This document shows, piece by piece, positions 49,809-58,220 of a DNA stretch of 64,000 bases. The number at the start of each line of letters is the position of its first letter. Position 1 is the stretch's first letter. The notes beneath the pieces are model-generated. The model was not told the DNA's origin, made no database searches, and saw only the letters and a list, made by a program, of their open reading frames with translations. Both the position numbers and the translations under genes were made by a program. The DNA comes from an uncultured Bacilli bacterium (GTDB taxonomy: Bacteria > Bacillota_I > Bacilli_A > RF39 > UBA660), in the NCBI GenBank assembly GCA_934130175.1, contig CAKOXP010000005.1:1-64000 (forward strand). Direction: 5' to 3'.

Positions 49809-50093
49809 ATGGAACTGACAGATATAGGAGATGTAATTGTATTAAATAATATAGTACGAAGTGACATTGAAACAATAGAAAGTATTAATAAAGGTATAAA
49901 TTCTGTTAGTGGTACTGTAATTAATTCTGAGCAAATGGCAATTATAGAAAAACTTTTAATTGAAAAACAAAAACTAATAAAGGAAGTCAAAGATTTAAGA
50001 AGTTTAGCTAATAGAAAAATGTTTAATTCTTCTAAGAGTTATACCTATGATACTGAATTTAATTTAGTAAATGCTACAAAAGTGAAAAAATAA
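49809..50093 (+). CDS. Small coiled-coil protein (94 aa)
   Basis: Starts 12 nt after the repeat-domain gene, with AGGTGATAG before the ATG. Predicted long helices (IVRSDIETIESINKGI, then MAIIEKLLIEKQKLIKEVKDL). The N-terminal 75 residues of the upstream protein (FILNNIDKSNKRLSDLNSLI) have a similar helical register, so the two may interact. No known domain. Confidence 0.7.
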   Translation: MELTDIGDVIVLNNIVRSDIETIESINKGINSVSGTVINSEQMAIIEKLLIEKQKLIKEVKDLRSLANRKMFNSSKSYTYDTEFNLVNATKVKK

Positions 50094-50104
50094 TATAATT
50101 ATTG

Positions 50105-50133
50105 AAAAATAGGATTTTTATTCTATTTTTTTT
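50105..50133 (+). terminator. Terminator after the coiled-coil gene
   Basis: AAAAATAG (50105-50112) pairs with CTATTTTT (50123-50130), then TTT. Confidence 0.65.
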
Positions 50134-50206
50134 GTTTTTTTTAAGGAAAAAAATAATTTATCTACAAATATATAAGTATAAGAATTTATATAGAAAGGAG
50201 TAGTAG

Positions 50207-51091
50207 ATGAATTATTATAAAGAAATAAAGGAAGAATTAATAAATAATGAAATAAATAAAAAAGTAAAAAATTATCTAGTAAATAGAAGTGATTTAAACA
50301 CTTATTATAATGTAGGTAAGATGTTAAGTGAAGCTGGTAGTCATTATGGAGAAGGGATAATTAAAGAATATTCAAAAAGACTTACTACTGATTTGGGTAA
50401 AGGGTATACTTTTACATCACTAACTAGGATGAGAAAATTTTACAATTTAGCCGAAAAACTTGCGACAGTGTCGCAACAATTATCATATGGACATTATATA
50501 GAATTATTACCGTATGATGATCTTAATAAGATTAAATATTATATCAGAATAATTGAAAATCAAAATTTATCCATAAGGCAATTAAGAGAAAGAATAAAAT
50601 CAAATGAATACGAAAGACTAGATGAAGAAACAAAAAACAAATTAGTAAATAACGAGGTAGAAAATGTCACAGATTTTGTAAAAAGTCCAATATTAATTAA
50701 AAATAATACTAATTATGAAATTGTATCAGAAAAAATATTACAAAAGTTAATTTTAGAAGATATGTCATCATTTCTAAAAGAACTAGGTTTAGGATTTAGT
50801 TATATAGATAATGAATATAAAATAAAGTTAGGAAATAGATATAATTACATAGATTTATTATTATTTAATATTGAATATAATTGCTATGTAGTAGTAGAGT
50901 TAAAGACTGTAGAATTAAGAAAAGATCATATTGGGCAAATAGAAATATATATGAATTATATAGATACTAATCTAAAAAAGATTAATCAGAACAAAACTAT
51001 AGGAATAATAATTTGCAAAAAAGATAATAAATATATAATTGAATATTGTAGTGATAAAAGAATTATTTCAAGAACTTATGAACTTATATAG
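50207..51091 (+). CDS. DUF1016/YhcG-type PDDEXK nuclease, copy 1 (intact)
   Basis: A 294-aa protein. N-terminal DUF1016 domain (RSDLNTYYNVGKMLSEAG, then YGEGIIKEYSKRL) and C-terminal PD-(D/E)XK nuclease (YNYIDLLLFNIEYNCYVVVELK, giving D and E-x-K). AGAAAGGAG SD. The family is associated with restriction and phage-defence loci and mobile DNA. This copy has a variable core (about 62-108) and near-identical ends relative to the three copies behind it. A palindrome lies in the core at 50460-50476. Confidence 0.85.
   Translation: MNYYKEIKEELINNEINKKVKNYLVNRSDLNTYYNVGKMLSEAGSHYGEGIIKEYSKRLTTDLGKGYTFTSLTRMRKFYNLAEKLATVSQQLSYGHYIELLPYDDLNKIKYYIRIIENQNLSIRQLRERIKSNEYERLDEETKNKLVNNEVENVTDFVKSPILIKNNTNYEIVSEKILQKLILEDMSSFLKELGLGFSYIDNEYKIKLGNRYNYIDLLLFNIEYNCYVVVELKTVELRKDHIGQIEIYMNYIDTNLKKINQNKTIGIIICKKDNKYIIEYCSDKRIISRTYELI
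50460..50476. repeat. Core palindrome, copy 1
   Basis: TTGCGACA-G-TGTCGCAA, a 17-bp perfect palindrome inside the coding region for KLATVSQQ. Confidence 0.7.
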
Positions 51092-51104
51092 AAAGGAGTA
51101 GTAG

Positions 51105-51989
51105 ATGAATTATTATAAAGAGATAAAAGAAGAATTAATAAATAATGAAATAAATAAAAAAGTAAAAAATTATCTAGTAAATAGAAGTGATTTAAACACT
51201 TATTATAACGTAGGTAAGATGTTAAGTGAGGCAGGTAAACATTATGGAGAGGGGATAATAAGAGAGTATTCAAAAAGACTTACTGATGATTTAAAGGTAA
51301 AATATGATGTATCATCATTAAATAAGATGAAAAAATTTTATATATTAATCGAAAAAATGGCGACAGTGTCGCCAAAATTAACTTATAGCCATTATATAGA
51401 ATTATTACCATATGACGATCTTAATAAGATAAAATATTATATTAGGATAGTTGAAAATCAAAACTTATCTATAAGACAATTAAGAGAAAAAATAAAATCA
51501 AATGAATATGAAAGACTAGATGAAGAAACAAAAAACAAATTAGTAAATAACCAGGTAGAAAATATCACAGATTTTGTAAAAAGTCCAATATTAATTAAAA
51601 ATAATACTAATTATGAAAATATATCAGAAAAAATATTATAGAAATTAATTTTAAGTGATATATCATCATTTTTAAAGGAACTTGGTCCAGGATTTAGTTA
51701 TGTAGATAATGAATATAAAATAAGGTTAGGAGATAAATATAACTATATAGATTTACTACTATATAATATTAAATATAAATGTTATATAGTAGTAGAACTA
51801 AAAATAACAGAATAAAAAAAAGAACATATAGGACAATTACAAGTATATATGAATTATATAGATAAAAATATAAAGAGTATTGAAGAAAGTAAAACTATAG
51901 GAATAATAATTTGTAAGAAAGATAATAAATATATAATTGAATATTGTAGTGATAAAAGAATTATTTCAAGGACTTATGAACTTATATAG
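51105..51989 (+). pseudogene. DUF1016/YhcG-type nuclease, copy 2 (two nonsense codons)
   Basis: The same length and frame as copy 1, but CAA becomes TAG at 51639-51641 and a second stop (TAA) replaces a Leu codon near 51812-51817, inside the nuclease domain. The first 178 codons could still make the N-terminal domain. The 3' third is more diverged (LGDKYNYIDLLLYNIKYKCY) than copies 1 and 3 are from each other. Possible silent cassette. Confidence 0.8.
51358..51374. repeat. Core palindrome, copy 2
   Basis: TGGCGACA-G-TGTCGCCA, a 17-bp perfect palindrome. Relative to copy 1, the outer bases changed on both arms together. Confidence 0.7.
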
Positions 51990-52002
51990 AAAAGAGTAGT
52001 AG

Positions 52003-52884
52003 ATGAATTATTATAAAGAGATAAAAGAAGAATTACTAAACAATGAAGTAAATAAAAAAATAAAAAATTATCTAGTAAATAGAAGTGATTTAAACACTTA
52101 TTATAATGTAGGTAAGATGTTAAGTGGAGCAGGTAAACATTATGGAGAAGGAATAATAAAGGAGTATTCAAAAAGGCTTACTATTGATTTGGGTAGTGGA
52201 TACAGTCAAAGAAATTTAAGAAATATGAGACAGTTTTATATAGTGTCTGAAAAGTGGCAGACACTGTCTGCCAAATTAAGTTGGAGTCATTATTGTGAAA
52301 TAATTTGGTTTTGTGAAAACAAATTTAAATATTATGCTAAAGTTTGTTTAGAACGAAATTTATCTGTAAGACAGTTGAGAGAGAAAATAAAATCAAATGA
52401 ATATGAAAGACTGGATGAAGAAACGAAAAATAAATTAGTAAATAATGAGATAGAAAATGTCACAGATTTTGTAAAAAATCCAATATTAATTAAAAATAAT
52501 ACTAATTATGAAAATGTATCAGAAAAAATATTACAAAAATTAATTTTAGAAGATATTGAAGATTTTATGAAAGAATTAGGTAATTCGTTTTCTTTTATAG
52601 GTAGTGAATATAAAATAAAATTAGGAAATAGGTATAATTATATAGATTTATTGTTATTTAATATTGAATATAACTGCTATGTAGTAGTAGAGTTAAAGAC
52701 TATAGAATTAAGAAAAGAACATATTGGTCAAATAGAAATATATATGAATTATATAGATACTAATCTAAAGAAAATTGACCAAACAAAAACTATAGGAATA
52801 ATAGTTTGTAAAAAAGATAATAAATATGTAATTGAATATTGTAGCGATAAAAGAATTATTTCAAGAACTTATGAATTTATATAG
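52003..52884 (+). CDS. DUF1016/YhcG-type PDDEXK nuclease, copy 3 (intact)
   Basis: A 293-aa protein starting 13 nt after copy 2 with AAAAGAG as a weak SD. Ends match copy 1. The core is different (GYSQRNLRNMRQFYIVSEKWQTLSA split by the palindrome, then WSHYCEIIWFCENKFKYY), closer to the family consensus QTLSAKLSWSHY. Nuclease motif intact. With copy 1 it is the only full-length gene of the array. Confidence 0.85.
   Translation: MNYYKEIKEELLNNEVNKKIKNYLVNRSDLNTYYNVGKMLSGAGKHYGEGIIKEYSKRLTIDLGSGYSQRNLRNMRQFYIVSEKWQTLSAKLSWSHYCEIIWFCENKFKYYAKVCLERNLSVRQLREKIKSNEYERLDEETKNKLVNNEIENVTDFVKNPILIKNNTNYENVSEKILQKLILEDIEDFMKELGNSFSFIGSEYKIKLGNRYNYIDLLLFNIEYNCYVVVELKTIELRKEHIGQIEIYMNYIDTNLKKIDQTKTIGIIVCKKDNKYVIEYCSDKRIISRTYEFI
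52255..52273. repeat. Core palindrome, copy 3
   Basis: TGGCAGACA-C-TGTCTGCCA, a 19-bp perfect palindrome within the codons for KWQTLSAK. Confidence 0.7.
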
Positions 52885-52897
52885 AAGGGAGTAGTAA

Positions 52898-53227
52898 ATG
52901 AATTATTATAAAGAAATAAAAGAAGAATTAATAAATAATGAAATAAATAAAAAAGTAAAAAATTATCTAGTAAATAGAAGTGATTTAAATACTTATTACA
53001 ATGTAGGTAAGATGTTAAGTGAAGCTGGTAAACATTACGGAGAAGGGATAATTAAAGAATATTCAAAAAGATTAACAAATGAATTAGGTAGTGGTTATAC
53101 AATATCGAATTTAAAACGATTTAGGCAATTTTACAATATTATTGAAAAAGGTGCGACAATGTCGCACCAATTGAGTTGGAGTCATTACTCAGAATTAATA
53201 CCATTAGTTAATGTAGAAAAAAATTAA
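52898..53227 (+). pseudogene. DUF1016/YhcG-type nuclease, copy 4 (truncated)
   Basis: The N-terminal 109 codons are closely similar to the other copies, with its own core (GYTISNLKRFRQFYNIIEKG). The frame stops at an A-rich run (GTAGAAAAAAATTAA). The next bases in another frame still read NYYI, so a frameshift/deletion ended the gene and the nuclease domain is absent. A remnant or donor cassette. Confidence 0.8.
53150..53168. repeat. Core palindrome, copy 4
   Basis: GGTGCGACA-A-TGTCGCACC, a 19-bp perfect palindrome. Its outer arms differ from the other three but stay complementary. Confidence 0.7.
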
Positions 53228-53288
53228 TTATTATATTGTGATTATTAATAGATTTAAATTTATTCCTAAAATTGAAGATTTATAAGTT

Positions 53289-53311
53289 AGCAAGAAAGTT
53301 CTTGCTTTTTT
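53289..53311 (+). terminator. Terminator before the capsule locus, overlapping its -35
   Basis: AGCAAG (53289-53294) pairs with CTTGCT (53301-53306), then TTTTT. TTGCTT (53302-53307) also serves as -35 of the next promoter. Confidence 0.7.
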
Positions 53312-53330
53312 AATGCTTTTATGATAAAAT
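53302..53330 (+). promoter_or_regulatory. Promoter of the capsule priming transferase
   Basis: TTGCTT (53302-53307), 17-nt spacer, TAAAAT (53325-53330) with extended TG. Confidence 0.6.
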
Positions 53331-53383
53331 ATAGAACATATATAGACGAAGGGGTTCGTTATAGAATGCAGGGGGTAGTTTTT

Positions 53384-54058
53384 ATGAATGGAGTAACTCA
53401 AGATGTTACTGTAAAATCTTTTGATGATGTAAGAGTAAATTATGGATATTTATTCATTAAAAGATTATTTGATATTATAGTAGCAATGATAGGAATTATA
53501 TTTTTGATACCAATTATGCTGATTGTAAAAATAATGAATGTAATTAATAAAGATTTTGATCCAATATTCTTTACACAAGAGCGTATTGGTAAAGATGGTA
53601 AATTATTTAAATTTTATAAATTTAGAAGTATGGTACCTAATGCAGATGAAATATTAACTCAAACTTTAAAGATAGATAAAATAGCTGAAGAGGAATATAA
53701 AATTAATAAAAAACTAAAAAACGATCCAAGAATTACTAAAGCTGGTAAATTTTTAAGAAAAACTTCTTTAGATGAATTACCTCAGTTTATAAATGTTTTA
53801 AAAGGTGATATGTCATTGATTGGTAATAGACCATATCTACCTAGAGAAAAAGAAGATATGATGAATTTTTACGATGAAATAGTTAAAACTAAACCAGGAC
53901 TTACAGGATATTGGCAAGTAAGTGGTAGAAGTGATATAACTTTTAAAAAGAGATTAGAATTAGAAAGTTTCTATTCTAATAATTATTCATTAAAAATGGA
54001 TATAAAGATATTTTTTAAAACATTTGGCGTAGTCTTATTTAAGAAGGGAGCTAAATAA
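53384..54058 (+). CDS. Polyprenyl-phosphate sugar-1-phosphate transferase (capsule priming)
   Basis: The ATG at 53384 follows CAGGGGGTAG. A longer frame to 53321 lacks an SD. A 224-aa short-form PglC/WcaJ-C-terminal-type enzyme: one hydrophobic hairpin (YLFIKRLFDIIVAMIGIIFL), then QERIGKDGKLFKFYKFRSM, RKTSLDELPQFINVLKGDMS, GNRPY and PGLTGYWQVSGRSD. It loads the first sugar phosphate on undecaprenyl phosphate. It has its own terminator before the rest of the locus. Confidence 0.92.
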   Translation: MNGVTQDVTVKSFDDVRVNYGYLFIKRLFDIIVAMIGIIFLIPIMLIVKIMNVINKDFDPIFFTQERIGKDGKLFKFYKFRSMVPNADEILTQTLKIDKIAEEEYKINKKLKNDPRITKAGKFLRKTSLDELPQFINVLKGDMSLIGNRPYLPREKEDMMNFYDEIVKTKPGLTGYWQVSGRSDITFKKRLELESFYSNNYSLKMDIKIFFKTFGVVLFKKGAK

Positions 54059-54109
54059 AAATAAAGATTAAAAGGGTAAAGTAAACAAAAAATAAAGAAA
54101 ACAGAATAA

Positions 54110-54142
54110 GGCTATACACCCGAACTATGTATAGTCTTTTCT
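54110..54142 (+). terminator. Terminator between the priming gene and the capsule operon
   Basis: GGCTATACA (54110-54118) pairs with TGTATAGTC (54128-54136) with one G-U, then TTTTCTTT. It could attenuate transcription into the operon. Confidence 0.7.
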
Positions 54143-54165
54143 TTGAATAATAGGGGTGAAAGTAT

Positions 54166-55335
54166 ATGAAAAAAACAGTTCAAAATATTTTTATAATTGG
54201 ATCAAAAGGAATGGGAAACTATGGAGGTTATGAGACTTTTGTTGATAAATTGACTGAGTATCATCAAAATGATAAAAATATAAAATACCATGTTGCTTGG
54301 AAAGCTAAAGATTTTAATGAATTTGAAAGAAATGGTGCTAGATGTTTTAATGTAAAAGTTCCAAATATAGGACCAGCTCAAGCAATTTATTATGATATAA
54401 AAGCCCTAAGTATGTGCTGTAAATATATAAGAAAAAATGATATAAAACATCCAATTGTATATATATTGGCATGCCGTATAGGACCTTTTATGAAACATTA
54501 TGTTAAAAAAATTCATAAGTTAGGAGGACAAGTTTTTGTAAACCCTGATGGACATGAGTGGATGAGAGCAAAATGGAGTGCTCCAGTTAGAAAATATTGG
54601 AAAATATCTGAACAATTAATGGTAAAGTATGCAGATTTATTAATTTGTGATTCAATTAATATTGAAAATTATATCAAAGACACATATAAAAAATATAATC
54701 CAAATACAACTTTTATAGCATATGGTGCTGAAACAAGAAAAAGTAATTTGAATGATAATGATGAAAAACTACTATCTTGGTATAAAGAAAAGGGATTGAA
54801 AGCAAAAGAGTATTATTTAGTAGTTGGTAGATTTGTTCCCGAAAATAACTATGAAACTATGATTAAAGAGTTTATGAAGTCCAAAACAAAAAAGAATTTT
54901 GCAATAATAACTAATGTTAATGATAAATTTTTAAGTGAATTAGAAACAAAATTACATTATAGTTCTGATTTTAGAATTAAATTTGTTGGTACTGTATATG
55001 ATAAAGAATTGATAATGAAAATTAGAGAAAATGCGTATGGTTACTTTCATGGTCATGAAGTTGGTGGAACAAATCCTTCATTATTGGAATCACTTGGAAG
55101 CACTGATTTAAATTTGTTATTAGATGTTGGATTTAATAGAGAGGTTGCAGAAAATTCAGCCATTTATTGGAATAAAGAAGATAATAATTTAGCAAATTTA
55201 ATTGATAGAGCAGATAAAATGAACGAAAAAGAAATAGTCAATTTAGGAAAAAAAGCAAAAAGGCGAATTAGTGATGCTTATAGTTGGAAGTATATTTCTG
55301 ATAAATATAAGGAGATATTTGTTCATGAAAAATAA
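54166..55335 (+). CDS. DUF1972-type glycosyltransferase (WchF/Cps2T-like)
   Basis: A 389-aa GT-B enzyme with the N-terminal DUF1972 signature (IFIIGSKGMGNYGGYETFVDKL), NPDGHEWMRAKWS and a GT4-like C-terminal domain (VGRFVPENNYETMI, then HGHEVGGTNPSLLE). Relatives in streptococcal capsule loci add rhamnose as the second sugar. AGGGGTGA SD. First of the tight capsule operon. Sugar is inferred by similarity only. Confidence 0.85.
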   Translation: MKKTVQNIFIIGSKGMGNYGGYETFVDKLTEYHQNDKNIKYHVAWKAKDFNEFERNGARCFNVKVPNIGPAQAIYYDIKALSMCCKYIRKNDIKHPIVYILACRIGPFMKHYVKKIHKLGGQVFVNPDGHEWMRAKWSAPVRKYWKISEQLMVKYADLLICDSINIENYIKDTYKKYNPNTTFIAYGAETRKSNLNDNDEKLLSWYKEKGLKAKEYYLVVGRFVPENNYETMIKEFMKSKTKKNFAIITNVNDKFLSELETKLHYSSDFRIKFVGTVYDKELIMKIRENAYGYFHGHEVGGTNPSLLESLGSTDLNLLLDVGFNREVAENSAIYWNKEDNNLANLIDRADKMNEKEIVNLGKKAKRRISDAYSWKYISDKYKEIFVHEK

Positions 55336-56047
55336 GGTTTCAGTTGCAATGGCAACATATAATGGTGAAAAGTATATAGAAGAACAAATAAAAAGTATTC
55401 TATCTAATCTTTCTTCAAATGATGAAGTTATCATCAGTGATGATGGAAGTACAGATAAAACAATGGAGATTATTAATAGTTTTCATGATGAACGTATCCG
55501 TGTTATTGATGGTCCGAAAAAAGGGGTTATTAAAAATTTTGAAAATGCTATCAAAAACTGCAATGGAGATTATATATTTTTATCAGATCAAGATGATATT
55601 TGGTGTAGTAAAAAAGTTACAACAATATTAAATATATTTAAAAATGATTCAAGTACTGTTTTGATTGTTCATGACAATAAAATGATTGATGCTAAGTTGA
55701 ATACTATTTGTGATTCATTTTTCAGATTTAGAAATGTAAAAAATGGTCTTTTAAATAATATAATTAAAAACTCATTTATAGGTTGTTGTATGGCTTTCAA
55801 AAAAGAATTAATAGAGGATATAATTCCTATACCAAGTAATATTCCTATGCATGATCAATGGATTGGATTAGTAGCTTTGTTAAATGGTAATGTTAGATTT
55901 ATTGATGAAAAATTGATTTTATATAGAAGACATGATGATAACGTGTCTAATTTCAAAAAAAATAGATTACCAAAAATGATTATGAATAGAATTAACATTA
56001 TTTTAAATTTAAGAAAATATAAAAAAGGAGAGAGAGATTATGAATGA
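55325..56047 (+). CDS. Family 2 glycosyltransferase
   Basis: The ATG at 55325 follows AAGGAGAT. 240 aa, GT-A fold: VSVAMATYNGEKYIEEQI, ISDDGSTDKT, FLSDQDDIW (DxD), and MHDQWIGL. It is of the rhamnosyl/galactosyl type common in capsule loci. Its last codons overlap the Stealth gene (ATGAATGA). Donor and acceptor not predictable. Confidence 0.88.
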   Translation: MKNKVSVAMATYNGEKYIEEQIKSILSNLSSNDEVIISDDGSTDKTMEIINSFHDERIRVIDGPKKGVIKNFENAIKNCNGDYIFLSDQDDIWCSKKVTTILNIFKNDSSTVLIVHDNKMIDAKLNTICDSFFRFRNVKNGLLNNIIKNSFIGCCMAFKKELIEDIIPIPSNIPMHDQWIGLVALLNGNVRFIDEKLILYRRHDDNVSNFKKNRLPKMIMNRINIILNLRKYKKGERDYE

Positions 56048-57032
56048 AAAAATTGACTTTGTTATTATTTGGGTAGATGGTAATGACACTGAGTGGCAGA
56101 AGGAAAAGAATAAATATAGCCCAAACAGTAATGACGATTTTAGAGCAATTAGATATAGAGATTGGGATAATCTAAAATATATATTTAGAGGAATTGAAAA
56201 ATATGCCCCATGGGTAAATAAGGTTCATTTTGTGACTTGTGGACATTTACCAAATTGGTTAAATACAAAAAATCCTAAATTAAATATCATAAAGCATTCA
56301 GATTACATTCCAAAAGAATATTTGCCAACATTTAGTGCTAATCCTATTGAAACGAATTTGCATAGAATAGAAGGTTTGGAGGAAAAGTTCGTCTTTTTTA
56401 ATGATGACACATTTATCACTAAAAAGGTAAAACCCACAGATTTTTTTAAGAATGGTTTACCATGTGATTCTGCAATAGAAAATCCAATTGTTCCATCAGG
56501 AAATGATATTATAGATTATATATTGCTAAATAATATGGAAATTTTAAATAAACATTTTGATAAAAAAACTGTTATGAGAAAAAATTTCAGCAAGTGGTTC
56601 AATCTTAAGTACGGACCTTATTTGGCAAAAACATGTAGTTTGTTACAGTGGAAAAAGTTCACAGGATTGAGATATAGCCATTTACCTTCAAGTATCTTAA
56701 AGTCTACAATGGAAAAATTATGGGATTGTGAATATGAAGCCTTGAATAATACTGGAAAACATAAATTTAGAAATAAGTTTGATGTAAACCAATATTTGTT
56801 TACTAATTGGCAAATGTTGAGTGGAAAATTTTCTCCAAGAAAATGCTCAATAGGAAAGTTTTATTTAATAACTGATGATAATAGGAAAATAATAAATGCT
56901 ATAGAAAATCAAAAATATAAATTGATTTGTTTAAATGATGGTGAATCAATATCTGATTTTGAAAAAGTAAAATGTGATATCAATAAATCATTTGATAAGA
57001 TATTAGGAGATAAATCAAGTTTCGAATTGTAG
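56040..57032 (+). CDS. Stealth-family capsule hexose-1-phosphate transferase
   Basis: A 330-aa protein with the four conserved Stealth regions: IDFVIIWVDGNDTEW (CR1), FRAIRYRDWDNLKYIFRGIEK and HFVTCGHLPNWLN (CR2), FVFFNDDTFI (CR2/CR3), and GPYLAKTCSLLQW plus FDVNQYLFTNWQ (CR4). Such enzymes build phosphodiester-linked polysaccharides. This implies that the capsule contains hexose-1-phosphate linkages. Confidence 0.9.
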   Translation: MNEKIDFVIIWVDGNDTEWQKEKNKYSPNSNDDFRAIRYRDWDNLKYIFRGIEKYAPWVNKVHFVTCGHLPNWLNTKNPKLNIIKHSDYIPKEYLPTFSANPIETNLHRIEGLEEKFVFFNDDTFITKKVKPTDFFKNGLPCDSAIENPIVPSGNDIIDYILLNNMEILNKHFDKKTVMRKNFSKWFNLKYGPYLAKTCSLLQWKKFTGLRYSHLPSSILKSTMEKLWDCEYEALNNTGKHKFRNKFDVNQYLFTNWQMLSGKFSPRKCSIGKFYLITDDNRKIINAIENQKYKLICLNDGESISDFEKVKCDINKSFDKILGDKSSFEL

Positions 57033-57041
57033 GTGATTAAT

Positions 57042-58208
57042 ATGAAGAAAAATATATTATTTATTATTCCTCAACTTGTTGGAGGAGGAGCAGAAAAAAC
57101 TGTTGCAAATCTTAGCTTATATTTAAAAGAGAAGTATAATATAAACATTCTAATATTTAATGATAGTGATGAGAAATATAAATATTCAGGTAATTTAATT
57201 GTATTGCCAAAGAAAAAATCTAATAATTTTTTCGGTAAGGTCATTAACGAAATCTCAATTATCAGTAAAGTTAGAAAAATTAAAAATAAACTTAATATAG
57301 ATTATTCTATAAGCTTTTTGCGTGATGCTGATTTAGTTAATGTTTTTTCTCGTGTTAATGATAGAATTTACTTATCGATAAGAAATAAAGAATCTGTTGA
57401 CTCTAAGATTTTAAGAAATAAGCTAAAAATATACATATCTTGTAAAAAGGCGGATAAAGTAATTGCAATATCTAAAGAGGTAGAGCGTGATATAGTTAGC
57501 AAGTTTCATATAAATTCTGAAAAGGTTATTACAATTTATAATCCATGCTTAATTAGTGAGTATGAAAATAAAAATAATATAGATGCAGTAGATAAATTAT
57601 TTAAAAATAAGATAACAATAATTAATGTTGCAAGACTTAATTATCAAAAAGGTCAATGGCACTTAATAAGAGCATTCAATGAAGTAATTAAAAAAATACC
57701 TACTGCTCAATTATTGATTTTGGGTAAAGGAGAAGAAGAAAGTTATTTGAAAGAGCTAATTAATAAACTAAATTTACAGGATAATGTAAAATTACTTGGA
57801 TTTGTGAATAATCCATATGACTATATGCGTAAATCCGATTTATTTGTCTTTTCATCATTATATGAAGGATTAGGAAATTCACTTATGGAAGCATTAGCTT
57901 GTGAGTTACCGGTATTATCTACTGACTATGAGTGTGGTGCAAGGGAAATATTATCTCCAAATAAAAAAATAAAAGTTTGTGATAAAATTAATTATTGTGA
58001 GTATGGTATTTTGGTTCCAGTATGTGATGGAAAAAAATATTCTTATAGTGATCCATTATCAAAGGAAGAAAAAATAATGGCAGATGCTATAGTACAAGTA
58101 TTATCTGATAAAAATAAATTATTAAAGTACAGAAAACAGTCAATAAAAAGGAGTAAGGATTTCTCAATTGATAATATAGTAAATCAATGGTCAAATATTT
58201 TAAAATAA
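57042..58208 (+). CDS. Family 4 glycosyltransferase
   Basis: The ATG at 57042 follows AGGTGATT. 388 aa, GT-B retaining enzyme: PQLVGGGAEKTVANLS at the N-terminus and the C-terminal GT4 motifs NVARLNYQKGQWHLIRAF, LLGFVNNPYDYMRKSDLFVF and SLYEGLGNSLMEALACELPV. It acts in capsule repeat-unit assembly. No membrane helix, so probably associated with the inner membrane surface. Confidence 0.9.
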   Translation: MKKNILFIIPQLVGGGAEKTVANLSLYLKEKYNINILIFNDSDEKYKYSGNLIVLPKKKSNNFFGKVINEISIISKVRKIKNKLNIDYSISFLRDADLVNVFSRVNDRIYLSIRNKESVDSKILRNKLKIYISCKKADKVIAISKEVERDIVSKFHINSEKVITIYNPCLISEYENKNNIDAVDKLFKNKITIINVARLNYQKGQWHLIRAFNEVIKKIPTAQLLILGKGEEESYLKELINKLNLQDNVKLLGFVNNPYDYMRKSDLFVFSSLYEGLGNSLMEALACELPVLSTDYECGAREILSPNKKIKVCDKINYCEYGILVPVCDGKKYSYSDPLSKEEKIMADAIVQVLSDKNKLLKYRKQSIKRSKDFSIDNIVNQWSNILK

Positions 58209-58220
58209 TGAGGTTATATT

